DNA of 45,693 bases from an uncultured Bacilli bacterium (GTDB lineage: Bacteria; Bacillota_I; Bacilli_A; Izemoplasmatales; UBA1188): positions 1-45,693 of the forward strand of contig CAJOMC010000013.1 of NCBI GenBank assembly GCA_905235635.1, written 5' to 3'. Below the pieces are notes generated by a model. It was given only the letters and a program-made list of their open reading frames with translations. It was not told the DNA's origin and ran no database searches. The translations under genes were made by a program, and so were the position numbers. Of the stretch, positions 17,184 through 25,397 are shown piece after piece. The number at the start of each line of letters is the position of its first letter. The stretch's first letter is position 1.

Positions 17184-17741
17184 ATGAAGAGAACCATATA
17201 TATATCTATAACGCTAGGATTATTTATAGTTATAGTTGTTTTTGTCAATATATTTATATCAAATAGAAGAAATAATAATATTACACCTACCACATTTTCT
17301 CATTTACACACTGATAGTAAATCATTCTTAGTTGAGATAAAGGGTGAAATTAAGTACCCTGGTATCTATAAATTTAGTGAAGAAATATATTTATTTGAAG
17401 TAATTGATGTTGCTGGTGGTTTACTTGATGACGCAAACAAAGACGATATTAATATGCTGATGCTTATAAATAAAGATACATCTATTTATATATCAAAGGT
17501 TGAAACTAATTCTTCATATGTAATTGATAAAGAGATTATAGATAGAGCTACACTAATAAATATTAATACTGCCTCAAAAGAAGAACTTCTTGCGCTTCCC
17601 GGTATTGGAGAAGCAAAAGCTTTAAGCATTATATCTTATAGGTCAAGTAATGGAGCATTTAAGACAATAGAAGATATTAAGAATGTTTCAGGAATTGGGG
17701 ACACCATATATGAAAAGATTAAAGAACTTATTACGGTTTAG
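17184..17741 (+). CDS. comEA: Competence DNA receptor ComEA
   Basis: Membrane-anchored double-stranded-DNA receptor of the transformation machinery. The 185 residues comprise one N-terminal membrane helix (ITLGLFIVIVVFVNIFI), a SLBB-type domain (VEIKGEIKYPGIYKF...EVIDVAGGL) and a C-terminal helix-hairpin-helix DNA-binding pair (NINTASKEELLALPGIGEAK and IEDIKNVSGIGDTIYEKI). The frame is open back to GTG 17169, but ATG 17184 is preferred because AAGGAG lies 6 nt upstream and the membrane helix follows at once. comEC starts inside its 3' end; comEB is absent. Confidence 0.93.
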   Translation: MKRTIYISITLGLFIVIVVFVNIFISNRRNNNITPTTFSHLHTDSKSFLVEIKGEIKYPGIYKFSEEIYLFEVIDVAGGLLDDANKDDINMLMLINKDTSIYISKVETNSSYVIDKEIIDRATLININTASKEELLALPGIGEAKALSIISYRSSNGAFKTIEDIKNVSGIGDTIYEKIKELITV

Positions 17742-19812
17742 CGACGTATCAGGTCTTTTTATACATATAGCTCTTTTATCTCTATTATCACTTTTATCTT
17801 TTGAATATCCATTATTCATTATTCTTACTATCTTTTATACACTATACATTTTTAAAAAGAATAAAGTATTAGGAGTATATGCAGTAATTATCGTAGTTAT
17901 ATTAATAATCTCTCTACTAATTAATTATTTTCTCTTTATATCTTTTAATCCAAAATCTATAGTTAAAGGCGTGGTTACTTATAAAGAGAATAACTATATC
18001 CTAATTAAAGATGGCATCCACTATACTAGAGGATATATGGATAATACTGATGAAATTGAGATAGGAAGTATTATAAGAATAAACCATATACCATTTGAGA
18101 TTAATGAAAGAAGTATAGAAAACACTTTTTCATTATACAAATATATAATGTATAAAAGGATATATCTCTATACGCAAGTAACTGACTATGAAATAATAAA
18201 GAAATCTTTTAGTATTTATACGTTAAAAGGATACTTAATTAATCATATTGATAGAACTTATAGTAATGTCTCAAGTTCATATGTTAAGGAATTACTACTC
18301 GGGATATCAAGTCTAGATGATAATGTAATTTCATCTGCATCTAATTTAGGCATAATACATCTATTTGTAATCTCAGGGCTTCATATAAATATTATTAAGA
18401 AAGGAATAGATAAATTTCTCTCTTTATTTAATATCCCGGAAGAAATAAACCTAGTTATAATAGACCTTATATTAATAATTTATCTATTCATTTCATCGTT
18501 TAGTATCGCCATTATAAGAGTGGTTTTAATATCAGTAATTGAAAGCATATTTGAAATAAGAGGCAAAAGATATTATAAGATAGATATATTATCCATTACA
18601 CTTATAATATCACTTATCATTAATCCATTTTCTATATTTGAATTAGGCTTTTATCTCACATATATTTCAACGCTTGTGATTATGTTAAGCAAGGATAAAA
18701 ATAGTGTTTTAGTAACGCTATCTGTATTATCATTTTCTATTCCTTTTTTATTCTATTTCAATAACTCAATATCTTTATTGATTATTCCTTTTACACTTGT
18801 ATTTGGAGTCATATTTACCTATCTTCTAATACCTTTTACCTACCTAATCCTATTTATTCCATTACTTGATTCTATCTATTCATTTATGGTAGATGGTTTA
18901 AGCAATCTATTATTATTTCTAAATAATATAAACGTTACATTTAGTTACTCGGTAAATAGTCCATATATATTATTTGTAATCATATTATGTGTATTTTTAA
19001 TATACGCATTTAAAGATATAAAGAATAAGACTATTACTGGAGTAGTACTGTCCCTCTTACTACTATTTAATATACTTTATATAAGGTATGAGATAACACC
19101 CAGTGTTAAGATAATGGATGTAGGCCAAGGTGATTCAATTCTAATTAGAGACGGATTTAAAACAATCTTAATTGATACGGGAGAAAAAGATAACTACAAC
19201 ACAATAATTAATTATTTAAAAGGGGAGAATATCGCAAGAATTAGCGCTTTATTTATATCTCATAAGGATAGTGACCACTACGCTTTATATGGTGATATAT
19301 TAAATAATTTTTATGTAGATGAAGTTCATATTTATGAAAATAACACGACATATAGATATGGACGTATTCATATCAGTACTTATTCGTTTGAAAACGCAAA
19401 AACTGAGAATGATAAATCCATGGTTTTATATGTGAATATATACAATAAATCTTTCCTTTTTACTGGTGATATAGAAAAAGAAGGAGAAGAATATTTATAT
19501 ACTAAAAATATTCATAATGTCGATTACCTAAAAGTGGCACATCACGGATCTAATACATCATCAATGCCTAAATTAATAGATAAATTTAATCCAAGAGTAT
19601 CATTAATTTCTTGTGGAAAAAACAATAAATATGGCCACCCATCAAAGGAAACTATAGATACCTTAAATAGGAGTAATTCTATTATTTATAGGACTGATGT
19701 AATGGGCTCAATTAATATAAAAGTGTTAAAGTCATTTTCAATTATAGATACCTATAAAAAAGATGAAGTATTTTGGTTTTTAAGACATAAGTATTTAAGA
19801 TTTATGACTTAA
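17710..19812 (+). CDS. comEC: Competence DNA channel ComEC
   Basis: Polytopic inner-membrane channel that takes in single-stranded DNA during transformation. About 700 residues: an N-terminal section with membrane helices and the OB-like region, the Competence domain (LLLGISSLDDN, LGIIHLFVISGLHINII) with many helices, and a C-terminal metallo-beta-lactamase-like domain (MDVGQGDSILIRDG, SHKDSDHY, FTGDIEKEGEE, KVAHHGSNTSS). The zinc-site residues of the nuclease-like domain are kept. Two starts are possible, ATG 17683 and ATG 17710; the second is preferred because MKRLKNLLRF fits an N-terminus and GGGG lies upstream. Overlaps comEA by about 32 nt. Confidence 0.93.
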   Translation: MKRLKNLLRFSDVSGLFIHIALLSLLSLLSFEYPLFIILTIFYTLYIFKKNKVLGVYAVIIVVILIISLLINYFLFISFNPKSIVKGVVTYKENNYILIKDGIHYTRGYMDNTDEIEIGSIIRINHIPFEINERSIENTFSLYKYIMYKRIYLYTQVTDYEIIKKSFSIYTLKGYLINHIDRTYSNVSSSYVKELLLGISSLDDNVISSASNLGIIHLFVISGLHINIIKKGIDKFLSLFNIPEEINLVIIDLILIIYLFISSFSIAIIRVVLISVIESIFEIRGKRYYKIDILSITLIISLIINPFSIFELGFYLTYISTLVIMLSKDKNSVLVTLSVLSFSIPFLFYFNNSISLLIIPFTLVFGVIFTYLLIPFTYLILFIPLLDSIYSFMVDGLSNLLLFLNNINVTFSYSVNSPYILFVIILCVFLIYAFKDIKNKTITGVVLSLLLLFNILYIRYEITPSVKIMDVGQGDSILIRDGFKTILIDTGEKDNYNTIINYLKGENIARISALFISHKDSDHYALYGDILNNFYVDEVHIYENNTTYRYGRIHISTYSFENAKTENDKSMVLYVNIYNKSFLFTGDIEKEGEEYLYTKNIHNVDYLKVAHHGSNTSSMPKLIDKFNPRVSLISCGKNNKYGHPSKETIDTLNRSNSIIYRTDVMGSINIKVLKSFSIIDTYKKDEVFWFLRHKYLRFMT

Positions 19813-19835
19813 TCATAAAAATTAATATTTAATTA

Positions 19836-19844
19836 TGATATAAT
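19836..19844 (+). promoter_or_regulatory. Extended -10 promoter before holA
   Basis: TGATATAAT (TG-N-TATAAT, 19836-19844) ends 10 nt before the holA ATG at 19855. There is no Shine-Dalgarno, so a leader of only about 3-4 nt is predicted. No -35 match is seen, as allowed for extended -10 promoters. Confidence 0.5.
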
Positions 19845-19854
19845 TAAAATTAGC

Positions 19855-20817
19855 ATGAAAAACCTATATTTAATCTATGGTAGCAATAGAGATTTAATTG
19901 AAGAAGAAAAAAATAAAATCATTCTTGAAAGTGGGGTTGATGAGTATAACTTATCAATCTTTGATATGGATGAGGTAAGTTATATAAACGCCATAAACGA
20001 ATGTATGAATATGCCTTTTCTATCGGATAAAAGAGTTGTGGTAGTAAGAAATGCCTATTTCTTTGGAACTCAAAAAGCATCGAGGGCAATAGATAATGAT
20101 TTTAGTAAGCTTCAGGAATACTTAGACGATTATCCAGATTATACAACCCTTATCTTTACCGCAAGTGTTGATGCGATTGACAGTAAAAAAACTATTGTGA
20201 AAAGTATTAAAGAAAAAGGGGACGTTATTGAATGCAAAGCCTACACCAAAGAATCAATAATTAGATATATTGATGATACTCTAAAGGAAAACGGCCTAAC
20301 CCTTAAGACAGAGGCAAGAAATGAACTTATGGATAGGCTTCAGGATGATTCACTAAACTTTAAAAATGAATTAGAAAAACTCTTAATTTATTCAAAAACG
20401 AATAAAGATATAAGCAAAGAAGATGTGGAAAGAATTATTCTAAAAGACCCATCACTAAATGCTTACGAACTACTAAACGCTATACAATCTAAAAATAAAA
20501 AAGAAGCTTTAAGTGTATATTACGACCTAATAGTTTCTGGAAAGGATAGCTTATATCTTCTATCTATGTTTGCATCCAAATTTGAAGAAATACTCTACTC
20601 AAAAGACCTGCTTAGTAAGGGATTAACAAATGAAGAATTTATGGAAGCTCTTCATATATCTAAGGGAAGAGCCTACTATATGATTAAACAGGCTAAAGAG
20701 TTATCTTATAGCGCAATAAGAGACTGGTTAAGAAGATGTGTTGCGCTTGACTATCAAATTAAAAGCGGAAAGATAACTAAAGATGCAGGAGTAGAACTAT
20801 TACTTCTTAAAATGTAA
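19855..20817 (+). CDS. holA: DNA polymerase III delta subunit HolA
   Basis: Clamp-loader subunit that opens the beta clamp. The 320-residue length and MKNLYLIYGSNRDLIEEE start fit the delta family, as do KRVVVVRNAYF, LIFTASVDAIDSKKTIVKSI and the C-terminal helical domain (RAYYMIKQAKELS...LDYQIKSG). Family sequence identity is generally low and there is no catalytic motif, so synteny carries weight: holA follows comEC and faces rpsT exactly as in B. subtilis. Confidence 0.9.
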   Translation: MKNLYLIYGSNRDLIEEEKNKIILESGVDEYNLSIFDMDEVSYINAINECMNMPFLSDKRVVVVRNAYFFGTQKASRAIDNDFSKLQEYLDDYPDYTTLIFTASVDAIDSKKTIVKSIKEKGDVIECKAYTKESIIRYIDDTLKENGLTLKTEARNELMDRLQDDSLNFKNELEKLLIYSKTNKDISKEDVERIILKDPSLNAYELLNAIQSKNKKEALSVYYDLIVSGKDSLYLLSMFASKFEEILYSKDLLSKGLTNEEFMEALHISKGRAYYMIKQAKELSYSAIRDWLRRCVALDYQIKSGKITKDAGVELLLLKM

Positions 20818-20818
20818 A

Positions 20819-20841
20819 TAAAAAAAGAAGCATTCGCTTCT
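20819..20841 (-). terminator. Terminator of rpsT
   Basis: On the minus strand AGAAGC, loop GAAT, GCTTCT is followed by a T-run (the A-run at 20820-20826 on plus). It also lies just after the holA stop, but the T-tract favours minus-strand use. Confidence 0.8.
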
Positions 20842-20846
20842 CTTCT

Positions 20847-21101
20847 CTATTCTAAAGTATTGACGAATTTAGCTAAACGGGCTTTTTGGTTTGCTACATA
20901 GTTCTTCTTAACGATATTCTTTGCGCAAGCCTTGTCTAGTTTAGCATAAGCTGCACTTAGAGCTTTCATTCCATCTTCTTTAGTTTTACAAGCTTCAACA
21001 GCTTTAATTGCAGTTCTTAGTGAAGATTTGAAAGATTTATTTTGTAGATTATGTTTTCTACTAGTTAAGATAGATTTTTTATCGCTTTTAATATTAGCCA
21101 T
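20847..21101 (-). CDS. rpsT: 30S ribosomal protein S20
   Basis: An 84-residue basic protein that binds 16S rRNA and helps assemble the 30S subunit. MANIKSDKKSILTSRKHNLQNK, SSLRTAIKAVEA and the Lys-rich KKNYVANQKARLAKF end are typical S20. Opposite strand to holA, as in B. subtilis. A GGAGG site precedes the ATG, and it has the best-formed promoter on its strand (21132-21160). Confidence 0.95.
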   Translation of the reverse strand: MANIKSDKKSILTSRKHNLQNKSFKSSLRTAIKAVEACKTKEDGMKALSAAYAKLDKACAKNIVKKNYVANQKARLAKFVNTLE

Positions 21102-21131
21102 AACGAACCTCCATAAAATAATTGCTATTGT

Positions 21132-21160
21132 ATTTTAGCAAACACTACTATAAAAATCAA
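21132..21160 (-). promoter_or_regulatory. rpsT sigma-A promoter
   Basis: Minus strand: TTGATT (21160-21155), 17-bp spacer, TGC-TAAAAT (-10 at 21137-21132, with a TG extension). GGAGG and the ATG follow at the expected distance. Confidence 0.7.
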
Positions 21161-21187
21161 GGAAAAAAAGACGAAATAGGTAAAAAT

Positions 21188-22033
21188 ATGAAAATAGGTG
21201 AAATTAATAAACTAAAAGTTAAGAGAATATCTGATATTGCATATGTATTAGATGCAGGTGATGAAGAAATATTTCTTCATAAAAAAGAAGCAAATGATAC
21301 ATATGAAGTAGGTGAATATGTTGATGTTTATATCTATATGGATAGTAAAAGACGTCTTGCAGCATCTTGTCTTACTCCTTTAATTACAGCATCTAAACCA
21401 GCTTTTTTAGAGATTATTTCAAAGAAAGAAGGACTGGGATTTTTCTTATATGATGGTATGCCAAAAGATTTACTTCTTTCTTTTGATGATATCCCATACC
21501 CTGAAAGCGAGTACCCTAAAGAGGGTGATATGGTACTTGTAAGTCTTAAGACCACAAACAATACTTTTAGAGCAAGACTTGTTTCTAAGGATCATTTTGA
21601 ACCTTATTTTAGCCCAACAATCCCACTTAATATAGATAATTATGTTCTGGCTATAGTTGTTGATATTAGTGATCAAGGAATCACAGCTATATCTAAAGAT
21701 GGCTATAGTATTTATATTCCAAATGCTCACTATAGAGGACACCATAGAATTGGTGAATCACTAATGGTACTTGTTATAAGACAATTTGACTCAAGACATT
21801 TTATGGGTAGTCTTCTTCAAACAAAAAAAGCCCAACTATCAGAGGATTCAAAGAAAGTACTAGATTATTTAAAGAAAAATAAAACTGTTTCACTTGGAGA
21901 TAAGAGTGATCCAATGGAAATATATAAAGTATTTCAGCTATCTAAAAGAGCATTCAAAGATGCGATAGGTATTCTATATAAAGAACGCTTAATCACAATT
22001 AGTGATTATTCTATATCACTTATTGTTGAATGA
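21188..22033 (+). CDS. cvfB: CvfB/YitL-family S1 RNA-binding protein
   Basis: 281 residues: S1-type domains followed by a C-terminal winged-helix (VLDYLKKNKTVSLGDKSDP...VFQLSKRAFKDAIGILYKE), the layout of CvfB/YitL. Family members bind RNA; S. aureus CvfB affects virulence-gene expression. The frame is open upstream to a TTG at 21122, but the family begins at MKIGEINKLKVKRI, and the extra part would run through the rpsT promoter, so ATG 21188 is preferred. Ribosome site weak (TAGG). Single gene, divergent from rpsT. Confidence 0.85.
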   Translation: MKIGEINKLKVKRISDIAYVLDAGDEEIFLHKKEANDTYEVGEYVDVYIYMDSKRRLAASCLTPLITASKPAFLEIISKKEGLGFFLYDGMPKDLLLSFDDIPYPESEYPKEGDMVLVSLKTTNNTFRARLVSKDHFEPYFSPTIPLNIDNYVLAIVVDISDQGITAISKDGYSIYIPNAHYRGHHRIGESLMVLVIRQFDSRHFMGSLLQTKKAQLSEDSKKVLDYLKKNKTVSLGDKSDPMEIYKVFQLSKRAFKDAIGILYKERLITISDYSISLIVE

Positions 22034-22054
22034 TTTTAATACATAGTTTATAAT
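22026..22054 (+). promoter_or_regulatory. Promoter for yebC-pgsA
   Basis: TTGAAT (22026-22031), 17-bp spacer, TATAAT (22049-22054). The -35 overlaps the cvfB stop codon. AAGGAG (22081-22086) precedes the ATG at 22094. Confidence 0.65.
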
Positions 22055-22093
22055 TAAAAAGATATAAAAAGTATATAAATAAGGAGAATTATT

Positions 22094-22827
22094 ATGGGAA
22101 GAGCACATGAGGTTAGAGCCGCTTCTATGGCAAAAACTAACTTAATGAAATCAAAACTTTATTCAAAGTATGGAAAACTAATTTATATGGAGGCAAAAAA
22201 CGGTGGTACTGATCCAAACGCTAACTTAAAGCTTCGTGCTTTAATTGACAAGGCTAAAAAAGATCAAGTCCCTGCGGATGTCATTAAGAGAAACATTGAA
22301 AAAGCTAATGGTGGAACTGGTGAAAACTATTCTAGCTGTAGATATGAAGCATATGGTCCATCAGGTTCAACATTCATTATTGAATGTTTATCAGATAATT
22401 CTAATAGAACACTATCATCACTAAATATCGCAACACAAAAATGTGGTGCACATCTCGGAAAACCAGGAAGTGTTTCATATAACTATGATTATGTTGGTGT
22501 TCTAGACTTAACAGGTCTAGATGAGGATAGTGTGCTTGAAGTTGTTGCTGAAGCTGGTATTGATGTTTTAGATTTATACTCAAACGAAGATGGCAGTGTT
22601 ACAGTTACCGCTAACCCATCAGATTTATCGCAAGTACGTCAAGCATTAGAAGCTGCATCAAGCGAAGTATCATTCCAAAGAGATGAAGTAGCTTGGGTTG
22701 CTAAAGAAGAAGTAATGTACCAAAAGAGGATTTCGATAAACTTATTAGATTCATGAATATGCTTGCTGAAAACGATGATGTAACAAACGTTTATCATAAC
22801 GTTTCAAATATGCCTGAAGAAGAATAA
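22094..22827 (+). CDS. yebC: YebC/TACO1-family protein, broken by a frameshift near its 3' end
   Basis: YebC/PmpR/TACO1 proteins are translation or transcription factors that in part relieve stalling at proline runs. MGRAHEVRAASMAKTNLMKSK and PGSVSYNYDYVGVL are clear. In the first frame the protein stops after 220 residues (22754-22756) with an unrelated tail, RISINLLDS. The expected C-terminus, KLIRFMNMLAENDDVTNVYHN, continues in another frame up to TAA 22825-22827. Adding one base to the A-run at 22722-22725 restores a 244-residue protein of normal length whose stop overlaps the pgsA start (TAATG). A one-base deletion or sequencing error is the simplest cause. Confidence 0.9.
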
Positions 22828-23399
22828 TGAATGTTCCAAATCAATTGACTGTCATAAGACTAATGCTCACAGTCTTAATGGTTATATTTTATACAATATT
22901 TCCTGACCTTTTATTTACTCCATTTGTAATACTAGGTTTCTTTGCCCTAGGATCATTAACTGATTTTCTAGATGGATTTATCGCAAGACGCAAAAACCTA
23001 GTTACTAATTTTGGTAAATTAATGGATCCTGTCGCAGATAAGATTCTTGTTTTAAGCGCTATTATGATTTTAATCCAAATAGGAACTGTTCCTTATTGGA
23101 CAATGTTAATAGTACTCTTTAGAGAAATCCTTGTGTTAGGTATTAGAATGCTTGCGCTCGAAATAGATAAGAGTAATGTTATTGCGGCTGATATATTCGG
23201 AAAGATTAAAACACTTACTCAGATGGTATCAATTATTATGATTTTCACATTAATAGGCCTTAATAACTATTATGCAAGTGATGTTATAAATGTTTTGGAT
23301 ATAATAGCCCACGTTCTATTTTATGTTTCTGTTGGGTTTACTGTACTATCTGGTGCTGAAATTGTATATAAAAATAGAAAAAATTTAAAAGATTTTTAA
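22827..23399 (+). CDS. pgsA: CDP-diacylglycerol-glycerol-3-phosphate 3-phosphatidyltransferase PgsA
   Basis: Integral membrane enzyme that makes phosphatidylglycerophosphate from CDP-diacylglycerol and glycerol-3-phosphate. The 190-residue product begins [12 protein letters not shown] and carries the CDP-alcohol phosphatidyltransferase motif D-x2-DG-x2-AR-x8-G-x3-D-x3-D in [14 protein letters not shown]...[10 protein letters not shown], with several membrane helices. The ATG overlaps the frameshift-restored yebC stop by 1 nt. It lies before recA as in B. subtilis, though cinA is missing. Confidence 0.95.
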   Translation: MNVPNQLTVIRLMLTVLMVIFYTIFPDLLFTPFVILGFFALGSLTDFLDGFIARRKNLVTNFGKLMDPVADKILVLSAIMILIQIGTVPYWTMLIVLFREILVLGIRMLALEIDKSNVIAADIFGKIKTLTQMVSIIMIFTLIGLNNYYASDVINVLDIIAHVLFYVSVGFTVLSGAEIVYKNRKNLKDF

Positions 23400-23409
23400 A
23401 AAAATAATT

Positions 23410-23445
23410 ACTCCAAACGTATATATAAGTGAAGGAGAAAAAAAT
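23410..23445 (+). promoter_or_regulatory. recA leader element shared with comEA
   Basis: GTATATATAAGTGAAGGAG at 23419-23437 is identical over 19 nt to 17159-17177 before comEA. In both cases it ends in the ribosome site, and ACTCC lies a few bases upstream (23410-23414 here, 17147-17151 there) and can pair with GGAG. Only 4 bp pair here, against 9 in comEA, and there is no T-tract. Confidence 0.55.
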
Positions 23446-24453
23446 ATGGAAACTAATCAAGAAAAACGCCTTAAGCTCGATCAGGCAATTAAAGAGATCG
23501 AGAAAAATTTTGGAAAAGGATCAGTAATGGTTATTGGCGCTGATGACGCTAATCAGGATGTTGAAGCGACATCATCTGGCTCACTAGCTCTAGATACTGC
23601 ACTTGGTATCGGTGGTTATCCTAAGGGAAGAATCATAGAAATCTATGGTCCCGAATCTGGTGGTAAGACTACACTTGCTCTTGAAGCAATAGCTGCATGT
23701 CAAAGAGATGGAGGATTTGCTGCATTTATTGATGCAGAACATGCTCTTGACCCTAAATATGCACACTTACTTGGAGTAGACTTTGATAGCTTAATTCTAT
23801 CTCAACCAGACAGCGGTGAACAAGCATTAGAAATTGTAAACACCCTAGCTGCATCAGGCGCTATCTCATTAATCGTTATTGACTCTGTTGCTGCATTAAC
23901 CCCAGAAGCAGAAATTAGGGGAGAAATGGGTGACTCACTTGTTGGTGCTCAGGCAAGGCTTATGTCACAAGCTATGAGAAAACTAACTGCAACACTCTCT
24001 AAGAATAACTGTACTGCAATATTTATTAACCAAATTAGAGAAAAGGTTGGTGTGATGTTTGGAAACCCTGAGACAACCCCAGGTGGTAGAGCTTTAAAAT
24101 TCTTCTCGTCTGTTAGACTTGAAGTAAGAAAGGGTGACCAAATTAAAGATGGCACAGGCCCAATTGGATGTTTTATTAAAGTAAAAGTAGTTAAGAACAA
24201 AGTCGCAACTCCATTTAAGAGTTGTGAACTAGAACTCTTATTTGGTGAAGGTTTATCAAGGCTTGGTGAAGTTGTTGATATGGCAACCGAAAAAGGAATT
24301 CTTCAAAAGAGTGGATCTTGGTTCTCATATAAAGGCGATAAGATTGGACAAGGTCGTGATGCTGCTAAGAAGTTCTTGAAGGAAAATGTTGACCTTTATA
24401 ATGAAGTAGAACTTGAACTTAAGAAAGCATTGAATCTTCCAATTAAAGAATAA
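23446..24453 (+). CDS. recA: Recombinase RecA
   Basis: DNA strand-exchange ATPase for homologous recombination, SOS induction and transformation. The 335-residue length is typical, if slightly short at the acidic tail. Walker [10 protein letters not shown], Walker [11 protein letters not shown], loop regions [21 protein letters not shown] and [22 protein letters not shown] are complete. GAAGGAG lies 8 nt before the ATG. No LexA-type box was identified upstream by eye; the shared comEA/recA block is there instead. Confidence 0.98.
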   Translation: METNQEKRLKLDQAIKEIEKNFGKGSVMVIGADDANQDVEATSSGSLALDTALGIGGYPKGRIIEIYGPESGGKTTLALEAIAACQRDGGFAAFIDAEHALDPKYAHLLGVDFDSLILSQPDSGEQALEIVNTLAASGAISLIVIDSVAALTPEAEIRGEMGDSLVGAQARLMSQAMRKLTATLSKNNCTAIFINQIREKVGVMFGNPETTPGGRALKFFSSVRLEVRKGDQIKDGTGPIGCFIKVKVVKNKVATPFKSCELELLFGEGLSRLGEVVDMATEKGILQKSGSWFSYKGDKIGQGRDAAKKFLKENVDLYNEVELELKKALNLPIKE

Positions 24454-24466
24454 TTATAACACTAGG

Positions 24467-24491
24467 AAATCCCAATTTATTGGGATTTTTT
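24467..24491 (+). terminator. Terminator after recA
   Basis: AAATCCCA (24467-24474), loop ATTTAT, TGGGATTT (24481-24488), inside a T6 run to 24491. The next gene starts only 14 nt later. Confidence 0.8.
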
Positions 24492-24504
24492 ATGAGGAAA
24501 TACT

Positions 24505-25272
24505 ATGAGTGAATATAAAATTATAACTAAAGAAATTAAAACCAAACTTGCAAAAAGAACTATTAACATTTATCTTCCATCTACCTATGATTCTAAAACC
24601 TTATTTCCCGTAATTTATGCTTTTGATGGACAAAACTTACATGATGGTAAATATTCTTTATCTCATGATTCATGGGAAGTATCACAATCAATGGAAAGGC
24701 TGATAAAGGAAGGAAAGACAAAGGGCTTTATAGTTGTTGGTATCTATAATAGTAAAGATAGAACAAAAGAATATGCACCATCTAATTTTAAAGATGAAAT
24801 GTATAAACCAAAGTTCATAAAAATGGTATTCAAACCAAGATATGATATCTCTTTCAGTTTACTTAATGAAGCAATGAGAGTAGTTGAAAGTGAATTTAAA
24901 GTAAATGGCGAGAGATATGTTATGGGCTCATCCTATGGTGGAAATATCACTTTATGGACTTTAGCTAATATGCCTGATAAGTTTAATGGCGCAGGGATTT
25001 ACTCTATTGCATCTGAATTTTTCGCTAGCGACTATCTAGATTTTGTAAAAAAATCCGATATTGGTCCAAAGCATATAGCCTATAACTATATGGGAACCGC
25101 TGAAGATATGGGTTCTGACCCAGTTGGAGAATCATATAGGGTAAATGAACTATTAAAAGAGAAAGGATTGAAAATAAAATATGTCCTTGGTGAAGGATTA
25201 ACTCATACTGAGAAAGCATGGGCAAATTATTTTCCTGATTTCGTCTTGTTCATTGAAGAAAATAATAAATAA
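24505..25272 (+). CDS. Esterase-D/enterochelin-esterase-like alpha/beta hydrolase
   Basis: 255 residues of the putative esterase family (PF00756 type). RTINIYLPSTYD and VIYAFDGQNLHDG form the N-terminal sheet; the nucleophile elbow is GSSYGG with S143; YLGEGLTHTEKAW-like residues near the end (GEGLTHTEKAWANYFP) carry the likely catalytic His. No signal peptide, so cytoplasmic. The family includes S-formylglutathione, siderophore and acyl-sugar esterases; the substrate is not readable here. GAGGA precedes the ATG, and the gene starts 14 nt after the recA terminator. Confidence 0.8.
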   Translation: MSEYKIITKEIKTKLAKRTINIYLPSTYDSKTLFPVIYAFDGQNLHDGKYSLSHDSWEVSQSMERLIKEGKTKGFIVVGIYNSKDRTKEYAPSNFKDEMYKPKFIKMVFKPRYDISFSLLNEAMRVVESEFKVNGERYVMGSSYGGNITLWTLANMPDKFNGAGIYSIASEFFASDYLDFVKKSDIGPKHIAYNYMGTAEDMGSDPVGESYRVNELLKEKGLKIKYVLGEGLTHTEKAWANYFPDFVLFIEENNK

Positions 25273-25288
25273 ATATTATTATTTAGTT

Positions 25289-25317
25289 TTGACTATAAAA
25301 GCACTTCTTGTTATAAT
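25289..25317 (+). promoter_or_regulatory. rny sigma-A promoter
   Basis: TTGACT (25289-25294), 17-bp spacer, TATAAT (25312-25317): the closest match to consensus in the window. The predicted leader is about 74 nt and very AT-rich, ending in AAGGAG before ATG 25398. Confidence 0.75.
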
Positions 25318-25397
25318 TTAAATGTATTATTAAAATTCTATATGTATAAATATACTTTAATATATACAAATATCATAAATTTTAAGGAGAAAACAAA

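Noticed and set aside
21122-21187. N-terminal extension of CvfB from TTG 21122
   Set aside because: It would translate across the rpsT promoter and is not part of the S1 domain; ATG 21188 matches the family start.
22716-22731. Programmed -1 frameshift in yebC
   Set aside because: The site TAC CAA AAG AGG is not a canonical X-XXY-YYZ slippery heptamer, no strong downstream structure is evident, and YebC is not known to use frameshifting. A one-base indel in an A-run is simpler.
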